Assembly: GCF_013410345.1 (NCBI RefSeq)
Contig: NZ_JACCFJ010000001.1
Location: 3,013,001-3,077,000, forward strand
Direction: 5' to 3'
From: Saccharopolyspora hordei
GTDB lineage: Bacteria; Actinomycetota; Actinomycetes; Mycobacteriales; Pseudonocardiaceae
Length of the DNA stretch: 64,000 nucleotides
Shown here: positions 33,702 to 42,024 of the stretch, one piece after another
How the letters are laid out: the number at the start of each line of letters is the position of its first letter
Position numbering within the stretch: position 1 is the stretch's first letter
The notes under the pieces: model-generated
What the model saw: only the letters and a program-made list of their open reading frames with translations
What the model was told of the DNA's origin: nothing
Database searches by the model: none
Program-made: the position numbers and the translations under genes

Positions 33702-34867
33702 GCGGTCTCCTGCCATCCGGGCCAGTCCGGGTCGAGCCGGACGTGGGAGATCGACGAGCGGTGGTGGGTGAACGCCACGTGCACGCGGCCGCGGTCGTCC
33801 TGGACGATCGACGGGTAGGACAGCTCCTTGTTGAGCCCGTCGCGGGAGTTGTTCGTCAGGCAGGTGCCCTCACCCCGGGCGAGGTCGGGGTGCCGGTGCC
33901 AGGTGCGTCCGCCGTCGGCCGAGGTCGCCAGCGCCAGCGGTGCTCGCGGCGCGCCCCAGAACGCCTCCCGGTCGTCCCAGCCGCCGTCGACGGCGACCGC
34001 TGCGCGCTCCTGCCCGGCGAGCGCGCCGTGCTCGTCCACCTCGTCGTAGAGGCCCGCCCGGCGGTGCGTGGCGTCGGCCGCGCTGCTGGCGTTGTAGACC
34101 AGCGCGATCCGGCCGTCGGCGAGCCCGGTCGCCTGGATCGACGAGTTGTTGTTGGGCAGCTGCGTCGGTTCCGGGACCGTCCACTTGAGACCGTCCGGGG
34201 AGGTGCTGGTGCGGATCACGTCGGCGAAGCGGCTCCGGTAGAACGCGACGTAGCCCGCGTCGGACGGCAGGACGTTCATGTGCACCGATCCGCGGCTGCT
34301 CGGCACGTCGTAGCGCGTCCAGGTCGCGCCCGCGTCGTCGCTGGCGTACACCGCGCTGGTGTCGTCACCGCCGGACCACGTGCCGGTGGCCGCGGTGATG
34401 CAGCGGAAGGCGGGCAGCAGCCAGGTGCCCGCCGCGGTGACCTGGACCGGTTGCCGGATGAACACCCCGCCCAGCTCGTCGGCGGGCAGCAGGACCCGCG
34501 GTTCGTCCCAGGTCCGGCCGCCGTCGGCGGAGCGGCGGGACCGCACCTCGGCGGTGTCCTGGCGGCCCGCGCGCTGCGCGGTCCACAGCAGCCACAGCAC
34601 GCCGTCCGGTGCGGTGAACAGCACCGGGTTCTGCTCGGAGCGGTCCGGGTCGCCGGTGAGCGCGATGGGTTGCGACCAGGTGTCACCGTCGGGCGCGAGG
34701 CGGGAGAACCAGATCCGGATGTCGTGCACGCCCTCCTGGGTGCCGCCGAACCAGGCGCAGCCGATGTCACCACCCGGCAGCACGGCGAGGTTCGCCGCGT
34801 GGCACTGCGCGACCGGGGCGGTGAGCGTGGCGTCGGTGCGGCCGGGGCCGTTCTCGCGCAGCTTCAC
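33698..34867 (-). CDS. Cytosolic sialidase-superfamily (BNR/Asp-box) protein
   Basis: A 389-residue six-bladed propeller candidate. Four Asp-boxes are visible: SADGGRTW at 113-120, SDDAGATW at 176-183, SPDGLKW at 223-229 and SADGGRTW at 316-323. There is no signal peptide and no FRIP motif, so a secreted neuraminidase is unlikely. It lies inside a catabolic operon, overlapping both neighbours (GTGA with the aldolase, ATGA with the dehydrogenase), and so probably acts on an imported compound. Actual chemistry unknown; the annotation 'exo-alpha-sialidase' would be a fold label only. Confidence 0.8.
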   Translation of the reverse strand: MKLRENGPGRTDATLTAPVAQCHAANLAVLPGGDIGCAWFGGTQEGVHDIRIWFSRLAPDGDTWSQPIALTGDPDRSEQNPVLFTAPDGVLWLLWTAQRAGRQDTAEVRSRRSADGGRTWDEPRVLLPADELGGVFIRQPVQVTAAGTWLLPAFRCITAATGTWSGGDDTSAVYASDDAGATWTRYDVPSSRGSVHMNVLPSDAGYVAFYRSRFADVIRTSTSPDGLKWTVPEPTQLPNNNSSIQATGLADGRIALVYNASSAADATHRRAGLYDEVDEHGALAGQERAAVAVDGGWDDREAFWGAPRAPLALATSADGGRTWHRHPDLARGEGTCLTNNSRDGLNKELSYPSIVQDDRGRVHVAFTHHRSSISHVRLDPDWPGWQETA

Positions 34868-35631
34868 CGCTCGCCCCGCGCTGCCGACAGGTGCGCCTTC
34901 GCCGCCTGCTCCAGGTGCACGAGGTCGCAGGCCACCGTCGCGTAGGTGTAGCCCTGCGCGAGCCTGCGCTGGGCGACCTCCCCGCTGGGGGTGTGGATGC
35001 CCGCGGCGATCCCGGCCTCCGCGGCGGTCTCGGCGATCTTCTGCACCGCGGCCTCGAAGACGTCGTCCACCGCAGGGTCGGTCGAGGTCGCACCCCCGAC
35101 CGCCAGGCGCAGGTCGGACGGGCCGACGTACACCCCGTCCAGGCCGGGGGTCGCGCAGATCTCGGCGACGTTCGCCAGCCCCTCCGGGGTTTCGATCATG
35201 GCCAGCACCAGCACCGATTCGTTCGCCTCGGAGGGGTTCGGGCCGACGCGCAGCTGCGAGCGCATCGGCCCGTAGGACCGGCGGCCCTCCGGCGGGTAGC
35301 GCGTGGCGCGGACCGCTGCCGCGGCGTCCTCGGCGGTGTCGACCAGCGGCACGATGACACCGGTCGCGCCCGCGTCGAGCACCCGGCCGATGGCGAACGG
35401 GTCGTTCTGCTCGACGCGCACCACGGCCGCGGACGTGGCACCGGCGTCGATGGCGAGCATCGCGTTGCGGATGCCGGTGTAGCCGAGCAGGCCGTGCTGG
35501 GCGTCGACGGCGACGTAGTCGTAGCCGAGCCGGGCGAGGCGTTCGGTGGCGATCGGGTCGTCCAGCACCACCCAGTAGCCGATGGCCTGCTGGCGGCTGC
35601 GGACGCGGCGGGCGAATTCGAGTGCGTTCAC
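34864..35631 (-). CDS. HpcH/HpaI-family class II aldolase
   Basis: A 255-residue metal-dependent aldolase. YDYVAVDAQHGLLGY near 36-50 has the active-site Asp and His, RVEQNDPFAIGRVLDAGATGVIVPLVDT the Arg and barrel core, and AMIETPEGLANV and GVYVGPSDL the metal Glu and Asp. Members cleave 4-hydroxy-2-oxo acids such as 2-keto-3-deoxy sugar acids to pyruvate and an aldehyde. GTG 35631 follows GGAG. It probably makes pyruvate from a deoxy keto acid in this operon; the aldo/keto reductase could deal with the aldehyde. Confidence 0.87.
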   Translation of the reverse strand: MNALEFARRVRSRQQAIGYWVVLDDPIATERLARLGYDYVAVDAQHGLLGYTGIRNAMLAIDAGATSAAVVRVEQNDPFAIGRVLDAGATGVIVPLVDTAEDAAAAVRATRYPPEGRRSYGPMRSQLRVGPNPSEANESVLVLAMIETPEGLANVAEICATPGLDGVYVGPSDLRLAVGGATSTDPAVDDVFEAAVQKIAETAAEAGIAAGIHTPSGEVAQRRLAQGYTYATVACDLVHLEQAAKAHLSAARGER

Positions 35632-35671
35632 GGGATCTGCTCCTGTTCTCCGGGCTCGTCGTCCGGGGGAC

Positions 35672-35717
35672 CGCGATTTCCCTTGAAATCGCACCTTCGA
35701 TTTCAAGGGAAATCGCG
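35672..35717. terminator. 20-bp perfect hairpin between reductase and aldolase genes
   Basis: CGCGATTTCCCTTGAAATCG (35672-35691) pairs perfectly with CGATTTCAAGGGAAATCGCG (35698-35717), loop CACCTT. It interrupts an operon otherwise joined by overlaps and starts five bases after the reductase stop, so it may reduce read-through into the enzyme genes. Each arm also has internal symmetry, GATTTC and GAAATC. Confidence 0.65.
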
Positions 35718-35722
35718 TTCGG

Positions 35723-36670
35723 TCAGCGGTTGTAGGCGGGCATGGGGCCGCGCAGCGCGGCACCGACCTCGTCGCAGGCGGCGGCGACGTCGGCGGGCAG
35801 CGGGCCCCTGCGCAGCGCGGCGATGTTGGACGTGAGGTGGTCCAGTTTGGACGCTCCGAGCAGCACGGCGCCGACCACCGGCCGGGTCGGCAACCAGCGC
35901 AGCGCGAGCTCGGTCAGCGGCAGCCCGGCACCGTCGGCGATCCGCCCCAGCGCCGACACGGCTTCGAAGAGCCGCTCGTCCCAGTAGCGCTGGCGGTACA
36001 TCCCGGCGAGCACGGAGTCGCCGAAGCGGCCGCTGCCCGGTTCGCTGCCGAAGCGGTGCTTGCCGGTGAGCAGTCCGCCGCCGAGCGGGTTGTAGACCAC
36101 GGTGTCCAGCCCGGTGGCCGACGCCATCGCCGCGTACTCGTCGTCGATCCGGCGCGCCAGCAGGTTGTAGAGCTGCTGCGCCACCACCGGCCGGGGTGCC
36201 CCGACCCGGTCGGCGACGTGGTTGAGCTCGACGATCTGCCAGGCCGCGAAGTTCGAGACGCCCAGCTCGCGGATCTTGCCCTCCGCGACCAGGTCGGCGA
36301 CGGTGCGCAGGGTGTCCTCGACGCTCGCCGCGTAGTCGGGCTGGTGCAGGTAGAACAGGTCGATGTGGTCCACCCCGAGTCGGCGCAGGCTGCCTTCGAC
36401 GCTGGCGCGCAGGCCCTGCGGCGACAGCGGTGAGTGCTCCCCGGCGTCCGGGTGCGGCATCCCGGCCTTGGTCGCCAGCCTGATCCGGTCCCGGCGGGGT
36501 GCGATGAGCGGGGCCAGCAGCTCCTCGGTGGTGCCCTTGGCGTAGCCGTTGGCGGTGTCCACCTCGGTGATCCCGGCGTCGAGCGCGGCGTCGAGCATCG
36601 CTTCGGCCTCTGCGACCGGAGCGGTGTCGCCGAAGGTCATCGTGCCGAGGACCAGCCTGGGGTCGGTCAT
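35723..36670 (-). CDS. Aldo/keto reductase
   Basis: A 315-residue (alpha/beta)8 NAD(P)H-dependent reductase. The catalytic tetrad is readable as Asp and Tyr in VDTANGYAKG near 39-47, Lys in LATKAGMPH and His in LFYLHQPDY; the cofactor loop reads GAVLLGASKLDHL. It resembles the aflatoxin-aldehyde reductase/AKR7 type and the 'LGTMTFG' start found there. ATG 36670 overlaps the stop of the ATPase gene (ATGA). It reduces an aldehyde or ketone derived from the imported substrate. Confidence 0.86.
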   Translation of the reverse strand: MTDPRLVLGTMTFGDTAPVAEAEAMLDAALDAGITEVDTANGYAKGTTEELLAPLIAPRRDRIRLATKAGMPHPDAGEHSPLSPQGLRASVEGSLRRLGVDHIDLFYLHQPDYAASVEDTLRTVADLVAEGKIRELGVSNFAAWQIVELNHVADRVGAPRPVVAQQLYNLLARRIDDEYAAMASATGLDTVVYNPLGGGLLTGKHRFGSEPGSGRFGDSVLAGMYRQRYWDERLFEAVSALGRIADGAGLPLTELALRWLPTRPVVGAVLLGASKLDHLTSNIAALRRGPLPADVAAACDEVGAALRGPMPAYNR

Positions 36671-37500
36671 GGTTTCCCTCCCGTGTCGGGGTTCGCGCTG
36701 ATCGCGGTCAGCAGGTGCCGCGGTTTGCGGCCGGACATCGCCGTCGGGTCCAGCGCGGCGTCGCGCAGCGCGCGGGTGTAGTCGGAGGCGGGGTGGGCCA
36801 GCACCTCGCGCACCGGGCCGCGCTCGACGACCTCGCCGCGCCGCAGCACGAGCACGTCGTCGCTGAGCTCGTGCACCACGCCGAGGTTGTGCGAGATCAC
36901 CACGTACGCCACCCCGGTCTCGGCCTGGATGTCCTTGAGCAGGGCCAGGACCTGCGCCTGCACGGACACGTCCAGCGCGCTGGTGGCCTCGTCGCAGACG
37001 AGCACGTCGGGGCGGCAGGCCAGCGCCCGCGCGATGCCGATGCGCTGCCGCTGCCCGCCGGAGAACTCGGCGGGGCGCCGGTCCAGCGCGCTTTCCGGCA
37101 GCTCGACGCGGTCCAGCAGCTCCCGCGCCTGCCGCCTGCGGTCCCGCACCCCGCGCAGCTTGAGCGGCTCGCCGACGATCTCGGCGGCGGTGAGCCTCGG
37201 GTCCAGCGAGCCGTACGGGTCCTGGAAGATCATCTGGACCCGGGCGCGCAGCGGGCGCAGGCGCCGCTCGGACAGCTGCGAGATGTCGGTGCCGTCCAGC
37301 AGGATCCGCCCCGAGGTCGGGCGCTGCAGGCGCACGATGCTGCGCGCGATGGTGCTCTTGCCGCACCCGGATTCGCCGACGATGCCGACGGTGCGGCCCG
37401 CGTCGAGGCTGAACCCGACGCCGGAGACGGCGCGGAACTTCCCCCTGCCGGGAGCGGGGAACTCGACGACGAGGTCTTCGACCCGCAGGACCTCGCTCAT
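36667..37500 (-). CDS. Opp/Dpp-type ABC importer ATPase (DppF/OppF-like)
   Basis: A 277-residue ATPase. Walker A GESGCGKST near 44, Q-loop FQDPYGSLDP, signature FSGGQRQRIGIARAL, Walker B VLVCDEATSALD and switch His in VISHN. It ends with the Opp/Dpp-type C-terminal extension (HPASDYTRAL), which lets this family be told from other importers. It overlaps the next ATPase gene by four bases and powers uptake with it. Confidence 0.9.
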   Translation of the reverse strand: MSEVLRVEDLVVEFPAPGRGKFRAVSGVGFSLDAGRTVGIVGESGCGKSTIARSIVRLQRPTSGRILLDGTDISQLSERRLRPLRARVQMIFQDPYGSLDPRLTAAEIVGEPLKLRGVRDRRRQARELLDRVELPESALDRRPAEFSGGQRQRIGIARALACRPDVLVCDEATSALDVSVQAQVLALLKDIQAETGVAYVVISHNLGVVHELSDDVLVLRRGEVVERGPVREVLAHPASDYTRALRDAALDPTAMSGRKPRHLLTAISANPDTGGKP

Positions 37501-38303
37501 GCCGTCGCCCCCTCGCCGGACAGCCGCGGCACGGCGGCCAGCAGCTGCTTCGGGTACGGGTGCGCCGGTGCGCCGATGACCTGCTCGACCTCGCCGCTCT
37601 CCACGAACCGCCCGGCGCGCATCACGTGCACCCGGTCGGACACCATCCGCGCCACGCCGAGGTCGTGGGTGATCATCAAGATCGCCACCCCGGTGCGCTC
37701 CTGCAGCTCCATGAGCAGGTCCAGCACCCCCGCCTGCACCGTGACGTCGAGCGCGCTGGTCGGCTCGTCGGCGACCAGCAGCTCCGGTTCGCCGACCAGC
37801 GCGCAGGCGATCAGGACCCGCTGCTGCAGGCCGCCGGAGAGCTGGTGCGGATGGCGATCGAGCACGCGTTCCGGGTCGGGCACCCGCACCCGTTCCAGCA
37901 GCTCCCGCGCCGCCACCCGGGCTTGGCGGCGGCTGGTGCCCCGGTGCCGCAGGCGGACCAGTTCGACCAGCCGCGAGCCGACGGTGTGCACCGGGCTCAG
38001 CGCGGTCATCGGGTCCTGCGGGACGAGTCCCACCACGCGCCCGCGCAGGCCTTCGATCGCGGCGGGATCGGCGATGACGTCGTGCCCGGCGACCGCGGCG
38101 CGACCCGACAGCACGGCCAGGCCCGGCGGCAGCAACCGCAGCAGGCCCATCGCCGTGGTCGACTTGCCGGAACCGGACTCGCCGATCAGCGTCACCGTCT
38201 CGCCGGGATCGACGTGCAGCGAGATCCCGTCCACGGCGCGGACCACGCCGCGCCCGGTGATGAGTTCGACCTGCAGGTCCTCGACGTCCAACAGCCGGTT
38301 CAT
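37497..38303 (-). CDS. Opp/Dpp-type ABC importer ATPase (DppD/OppD-like)
   Basis: A 268-residue ATPase with Walker A IGESGSGKSTT, Q-loop VPQDPMTALSP, signature LSGGLQQRVLIACAL, Walker B LLVADEPTSALD and ITHDLGV. The ending HPYPKQLLAAVP is the DppD-type tail but is shorter than in proteins carrying the C-terminal Fe-S or regulatory domain. ATG 38303 overlaps the permease stop. Confidence 0.9.
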   Translation of the reverse strand: MNRLLDVEDLQVELITGRGVVRAVDGISLHVDPGETVTLIGESGSGKSTTAMGLLRLLPPGLAVLSGRAAVAGHDVIADPAAIEGLRGRVVGLVPQDPMTALSPVHTVGSRLVELVRLRHRGTSRRQARVAARELLERVRVPDPERVLDRHPHQLSGGLQQRVLIACALVGEPELLVADEPTSALDVTVQAGVLDLLMELQERTGVAILMITHDLGVARMVSDRVHVMRAGRFVESGEVEQVIGAPAHPYPKQLLAAVPRLSGEGATA

Positions 38304-39202
38304 GCCGTCACCGCTCCCTTCCTGCCGCGCGGGGCGTCCCGCAGTCCGTCGCCGAGCAGGTTCACGCCGACCACCAGCAGCACGATCACCAGGCCGGGCA
38401 GCGTGACCAGCCACCACGACGTGGTGACGTAGTCCTGGCCGTCGGAGATCAGCCGCCCCCAGGTGGGGAACGGCCGCTCCGGGCCCGCCCCGAGGTAGCT
38501 CAGCGCGCTCTCCAGCAGCACCGCCTGCGCCAGCAGCAGGAGCACCACCAGGCTGGTCTGCCGGACCACGTTGGGCACCAGGTGGCGCAGCAGCACGGCG
38601 CGGTGCGCGAGACCGAGCGTGCGGGCGGCGTCCACGTAGGGCTTCTCGCGCTCCACGAGCACCATCGACCGCGTCATGCGGGCCACGTCGGGCCACTGCG
38701 CGACCGCGATCACCGCCGTGATCACCGGCACCGACGGCCCGAACAGCGCCACCACGAGCAGCAGCATCATCAGCAGCGGCAACGACATCTGCGCTTCGAG
38801 CAGGCGGCAGACCACCGCGTCCACCCAGCCGCCGAAGTAGCCAGCCGCGGCGCCCGCGGCGAGCCCGATCAGGCCGGAGACGACCACGGCGAGCACCCCG
38901 ATGAGGATCGACACCTGCCCGCCTTCGAGGACCCGGGCCAGCACGTCCCGGCCGAGCTGGTCGGTGCCGAACAGGTGGCCGTGGGTGAGCGGCGGCAGCC
39001 GCCGCGCCCCGAGGTCCTGCTCGGTGGCCCCGGGCAGCGGCAGCAGGTCGGCGAGCGCGACCGGCAGCACCACCAGCGCGGTGAGGACCGCCCCGGTCCA
39101 GATCTTCGCCCTGGCGGTGCGGGACCGGCGGGTGACACCGGCTCGCCGCAGCTGGGCGGGGGTGACGCGGCTGGGCCGCTCCTGGGTGGTCGTGGTGTTC
39201 AT
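38300..39202 (-). CDS. ABC importer permease (DppC-like)
   Basis: A 300-residue inner-membrane permease, about six helices. It has the DppC N-terminal extension helix, then HLFGTDQLGRDVLARVLEGG (a DppC signature), and the EAA loop YVDAARTLGLAHRAVLLRHLVPN that docks on the ATPases. ATG 39202 overlaps the preceding permease stop. Confidence 0.9.
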   Translation of the reverse strand: MNTTTTQERPSRVTPAQLRRAGVTRRSRTARAKIWTGAVLTALVVLPVALADLLPLPGATEQDLGARRLPPLTHGHLFGTDQLGRDVLARVLEGGQVSILIGVLAVVVSGLIGLAAGAAAGYFGGWVDAVVCRLLEAQMSLPLLMMLLLVVALFGPSVPVITAVIAVAQWPDVARMTRSMVLVEREKPYVDAARTLGLAHRAVLLRHLVPNVVRQTSLVVLLLLAQAVLLESALSYLGAGPERPFPTWGRLISDGQDYVTTSWWLVTLPGLVIVLLVVGVNLLGDGLRDAPRGRKGAVTA

Positions 39203-40134
39203 CGCGCCGTGGCCCTTCCGAGGCGCACCCGCGGGTCCAGCAGCGGGTACAGCAGGTCGACGAGGAGTTGAGCGAGGATCGCCAGCGCGGCGGTGACCAG
39301 CACCGTCGCCTGGATCAGCGGGTAGTCGCGGGTCTCCAGCGCGCGCACCACCAGCGAGCCGACGCCGGGCCAGTTGAACACGACCTCGACCACGACGACG
39401 CCGTTGAGCATCGCGGCGAACCGGGTGCCCAGCGCGGTGAGCACGGGAATGGCCGAGTTGCCCAGCGCGTAGCCCCACAGGATGCGGCGCTCCGGGATGC
39501 CGTGCGCGCGCGCCACGGTGACGTACGGCGAGGTCAGGTTGCCGACCATCTCGCGGCGCACCAGCCGGGAGATGAGCGCGACCTGCAGCAGCGCGACGGT
39601 GACCGCGGGCAGCACCAGGCCCGACCAGGTGGTGAAGCCGGAGGCGGGGAGCACCGGCAGCAGCACGGAGAAGGCGGTGAGCAGCATGATGCCGCTCCAG
39701 AACTCGGGCATCGACTGGGCGGCGACCACCGCGATGTTCGCGCCGGTCTCGCGCGCGGAGTCGGCGCGGCGGGCCATCCAGATCCCCAGCGGCAGCGCGA
39801 CCAGCGCGGTGAGCGCGATCGCGGCCAGCGCCAGCGTGATCGTGTACGGGACCCGGTCGAGCACCACGTCGAGCGCGGGGGCCCGGAACGAGTAGGACGT
39901 GCCGAGGTCACCGGTGAACAGCTGCCCGAGGAACGTCAGGTACTGCGCGGGGATCGAGCCGTCCAGCCCGAGCTGGGTGCGGATCTCCGCCAGGTCCTCG
40001 GCGGTGGCGTTGGGCGCGGCGAAGGCGGTGGCCGGATCGCCCGGCGCCATGCGGATGAGCACGAACACGGTGGAGACGGTGAGCAGCACGACCAGCGCGC
40101 TCTGGCCGAGCCGGGCGGCGATGTAGCGGATCAC
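39199..40134 (-). CDS. ABC importer permease (DppB-like)
   Basis: A 311-residue permease with the DppB start (RYIAARLGQSALVVLLTVST), MAPGDPA, GDLGTSYSFRAPALDVV and the EAA loop YVTVARAHGIPERRILWGYA. Six helices expected. GTG 40134 is one base after the binding-protein stop, so expression is tightly coupled. Confidence 0.9.
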   Translation of the reverse strand: MIRYIAARLGQSALVVLLTVSTVFVLIRMAPGDPATAFAAPNATAEDLAEIRTQLGLDGSIPAQYLTFLGQLFTGDLGTSYSFRAPALDVVLDRVPYTITLALAAIALTALVALPLGIWMARRADSARETGANIAVVAAQSMPEFWSGIMLLTAFSVLLPVLPASGFTTWSGLVLPAVTVALLQVALISRLVRREMVGNLTSPYVTVARAHGIPERRILWGYALGNSAIPVLTALGTRFAAMLNGVVVVEVVFNWPGVGSLVVRALETRDYPLIQATVLVTAALAILAQLLVDLLYPLLDPRVRLGRATAR

Positions 40135-40135
40135 C

Positions 40136-41710
40136 TCACACCCCCAGCCCGATGCTCGCGAGGTCGTAGGAGTTGGTGGCCTCCAGCGCGACGTCGGTGA
40201 CGCGGGTGCGGTAGGCCAGCACCGAGTTCGGCACGAACGCCCACATCGACGGCCACGAGTCCCACACCACCTGCTGCAACCGGGCGGTGATCTCCTGCCG
40301 CCGCGCGGTGTCGACCTCGGCGTAGGCCGCGTCGAGCAGGGCGATCACCTCGTGGTTGACGTAGCCCTGGTAGGTGTCGCGGGTGAGCTCGCGCTCCGGC
40401 GTGCCGCCGTACATGCCCTGCAGGATCGGCAGCGCCGCGCCGACGGGGGAGGCGTAACCGTTGCCCAGCACGTCCCAGTCCCCGCCGCGGCCCTGGCGCC
40501 ACTCGGAGATGTCGCCGCCGGGTTCGAACTGGCGCAGCGCCACCGGAACGCCGATGTCGCCGAGCATCTGCACGACGGCTTCCATCACGCTGGTGTCCCC
40601 GGCGAACTCCCCGGTCTCCCAGATCAGCGTGAGCCGCAGGTCGCCGTGGCCGATTCCCTCGGCCTCCAGCATCTGCTTGGCGCGCCGCGGGTCGAACTCG
40701 TAGCTGCCGCAGCGGACGGCGCCGTTGAGCGTTTCGGCGACCGGCCCGGTGGCCGAGCGCACCGAACCGGACAGCACCTCGTCGGCCAGCCGCCGCCCGT
40801 CCACCGCGAGCGAGAGGGCCTGCCGGACGGAGGCTTTGGCCAGCGGGTGGTCGGCGGGCTTGCGGAAGTTGTAGAAGAGCTGGTTGATCCGGGTGCCGCG
40901 GACCTGCTCGATCGCGACCTCGGGCAACCCGCGCAGCTGCACGGCGGAGTCCGGGGAGATGGTGTCGATGATGTCGAGCTCGCCGGAGCGCAGCCCGACC
41001 ACGCGGTTGGACTCCTCGGGCACGAACCGCACCTGCACCTGGGCCACGCGCGGCGCCGCCGCCCAGTAGTTCTCGTTGCGGCGCAAGGTGTACTCGCCGG
41101 TGCCGCGGTTGGACGCGATGACCTCGTACGGGCCGGTGCCGACGCCGCTCTGCAGCTCCTCCGGCCGGTTCGCGGCGGCCGGGGTGATGAGGATGTTGGC
41201 CATCAGGTAGTCGAGGACCGGCAGCGGGTGGTCGGTCTCGAGCGTGAAGGTCCGGTCGTCGACGGGCACCACGGTCGGCCACTCCGGGAAGAACGCGGCC
41301 AGGTAGGAACCGCTGACCTGCCGGTACATCTCCAGCGCGGTGCTGACGTCGGCGATGCGGACGGGGCTGCCGTCGGAGTAGCGGATGCCCTCGCGCAGCC
41401 GCGCCGTCCACTGCGTCGGGGCGGTGCGCTCGAACCGGTCGGCGAGCACGGGAACGGGCGTGAGGTCGGGGCCAATGCGGGTCAGCCCCTGGCGCACCGC
41501 GCGCTGCACGGTCACCGCGGCGTCGAACTGGTTGAGCTTGTTGTCCAGCGAGACGAGCGTGCGGTTCAGCCCGAGGCTCACCGAACCGGGCGGAGGTCCG
41601 CCGGTGGGACCGGCGCAGGCCGGGAGCGCCGCCGCGCCGCCGACGACGCCCAGCGCCTTGAGCAGTGTTCTTCGGGATAACCGCGCCGATCGTGGCGTCG
41701 CCGTCCGCAC
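40136..41710 (-). CDS. ABC importer solute-binding lipoprotein (family 5)
   Basis: A 524-residue SBP_bac_5 protein. The leader has SRRTLLKALG with a twin Arg (R13-R14), a hydrophobic stretch and lipobox LPAC with Cys32, so it is a lipoprotein perhaps exported by Tat. The mature part has the family's GPYEVIASNRGTGEYTLRRN and SVRQALSLAVDG segments. Though called dipeptide-binding, the family includes binders of oligosaccharides and glycosides, which suits the sugar-acid enzymes that follow. GTG 41710 follows GGGAGG. First gene of the nine-gene operon. Confidence 0.88.
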   Translation of the reverse strand: MRTATPRSARLSRRTLLKALGVVGGAAALPACAGPTGGPPPGSVSLGLNRTLVSLDNKLNQFDAAVTVQRAVRQGLTRIGPDLTPVPVLADRFERTAPTQWTARLREGIRYSDGSPVRIADVSTALEMYRQVSGSYLAAFFPEWPTVVPVDDRTFTLETDHPLPVLDYLMANILITPAAANRPEELQSGVGTGPYEVIASNRGTGEYTLRRNENYWAAAPRVAQVQVRFVPEESNRVVGLRSGELDIIDTISPDSAVQLRGLPEVAIEQVRGTRINQLFYNFRKPADHPLAKASVRQALSLAVDGRRLADEVLSGSVRSATGPVAETLNGAVRCGSYEFDPRRAKQMLEAEGIGHGDLRLTLIWETGEFAGDTSVMEAVVQMLGDIGVPVALRQFEPGGDISEWRQGRGGDWDVLGNGYASPVGAALPILQGMYGGTPERELTRDTYQGYVNHEVIALLDAAYAEVDTARRQEITARLQQVVWDSWPSMWAFVPNSVLAYRTRVTDVALEATNSYDLASIGLGV

Positions 41711-42024
41711 CTGGAACCTCCCGTGAGCGCCGTTGCCGAGAGCAGCTGTTGGTGCGACACGCTGACATAGTTGCGCGATATGCGCAATATAGATAGCGTG
41801 ATTCGCGCAAAAAGCGATGTGCGGGGGTGGGCGTGGATCAGCGAAGAACGCTGAACTTTCCGAGTTTCTCCGCCTCCCGGGGGTGCACCGTCGCCGGGGG
41901 ACATGTGGTCAACATTGCGCGTTTCGCGCATACTTAGGACGTTCAGGTGCGCGTTGTCCGAGCGCGTGACCCGGCTCGGCGGCCTGTTCGCGATCACCCA
42001 GCAGCTCGATCTTCAGGAGGCCCA
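41711..42024. promoter_or_regulatory. Divergent promoter with repeated TTGCGC/GCGCA dyads
   Basis: TTGCGCGATATGCGCAA (41771-41787) has perfect 6-base arms, and TGCGCGTTTCGCGCA (41916-41930) has 6-base arms around TTT. A third partial site, TTCGCGCAAAA, is at about 41812-41822. They separate the importer operon from the PdxA2/DeoR operon, so the DeoR protein is the likely ligand. A short frame ending in the TGA that overlaps the GTG at 42025 also lies here (see findings). Confidence 0.6.

Noticed and set aside
33698-34867. Secreted neuraminidase
   Set aside because: No signal peptide, no FRIP motif, and tight overlap with intracellular enzyme genes.
40136-41710. Dipeptide transport as the role of the importer
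   Set aside because: Family 5 binding proteins also carry glycosides; every enzyme in the operon is of sugar-acid or aldehyde type and there is no peptidase.
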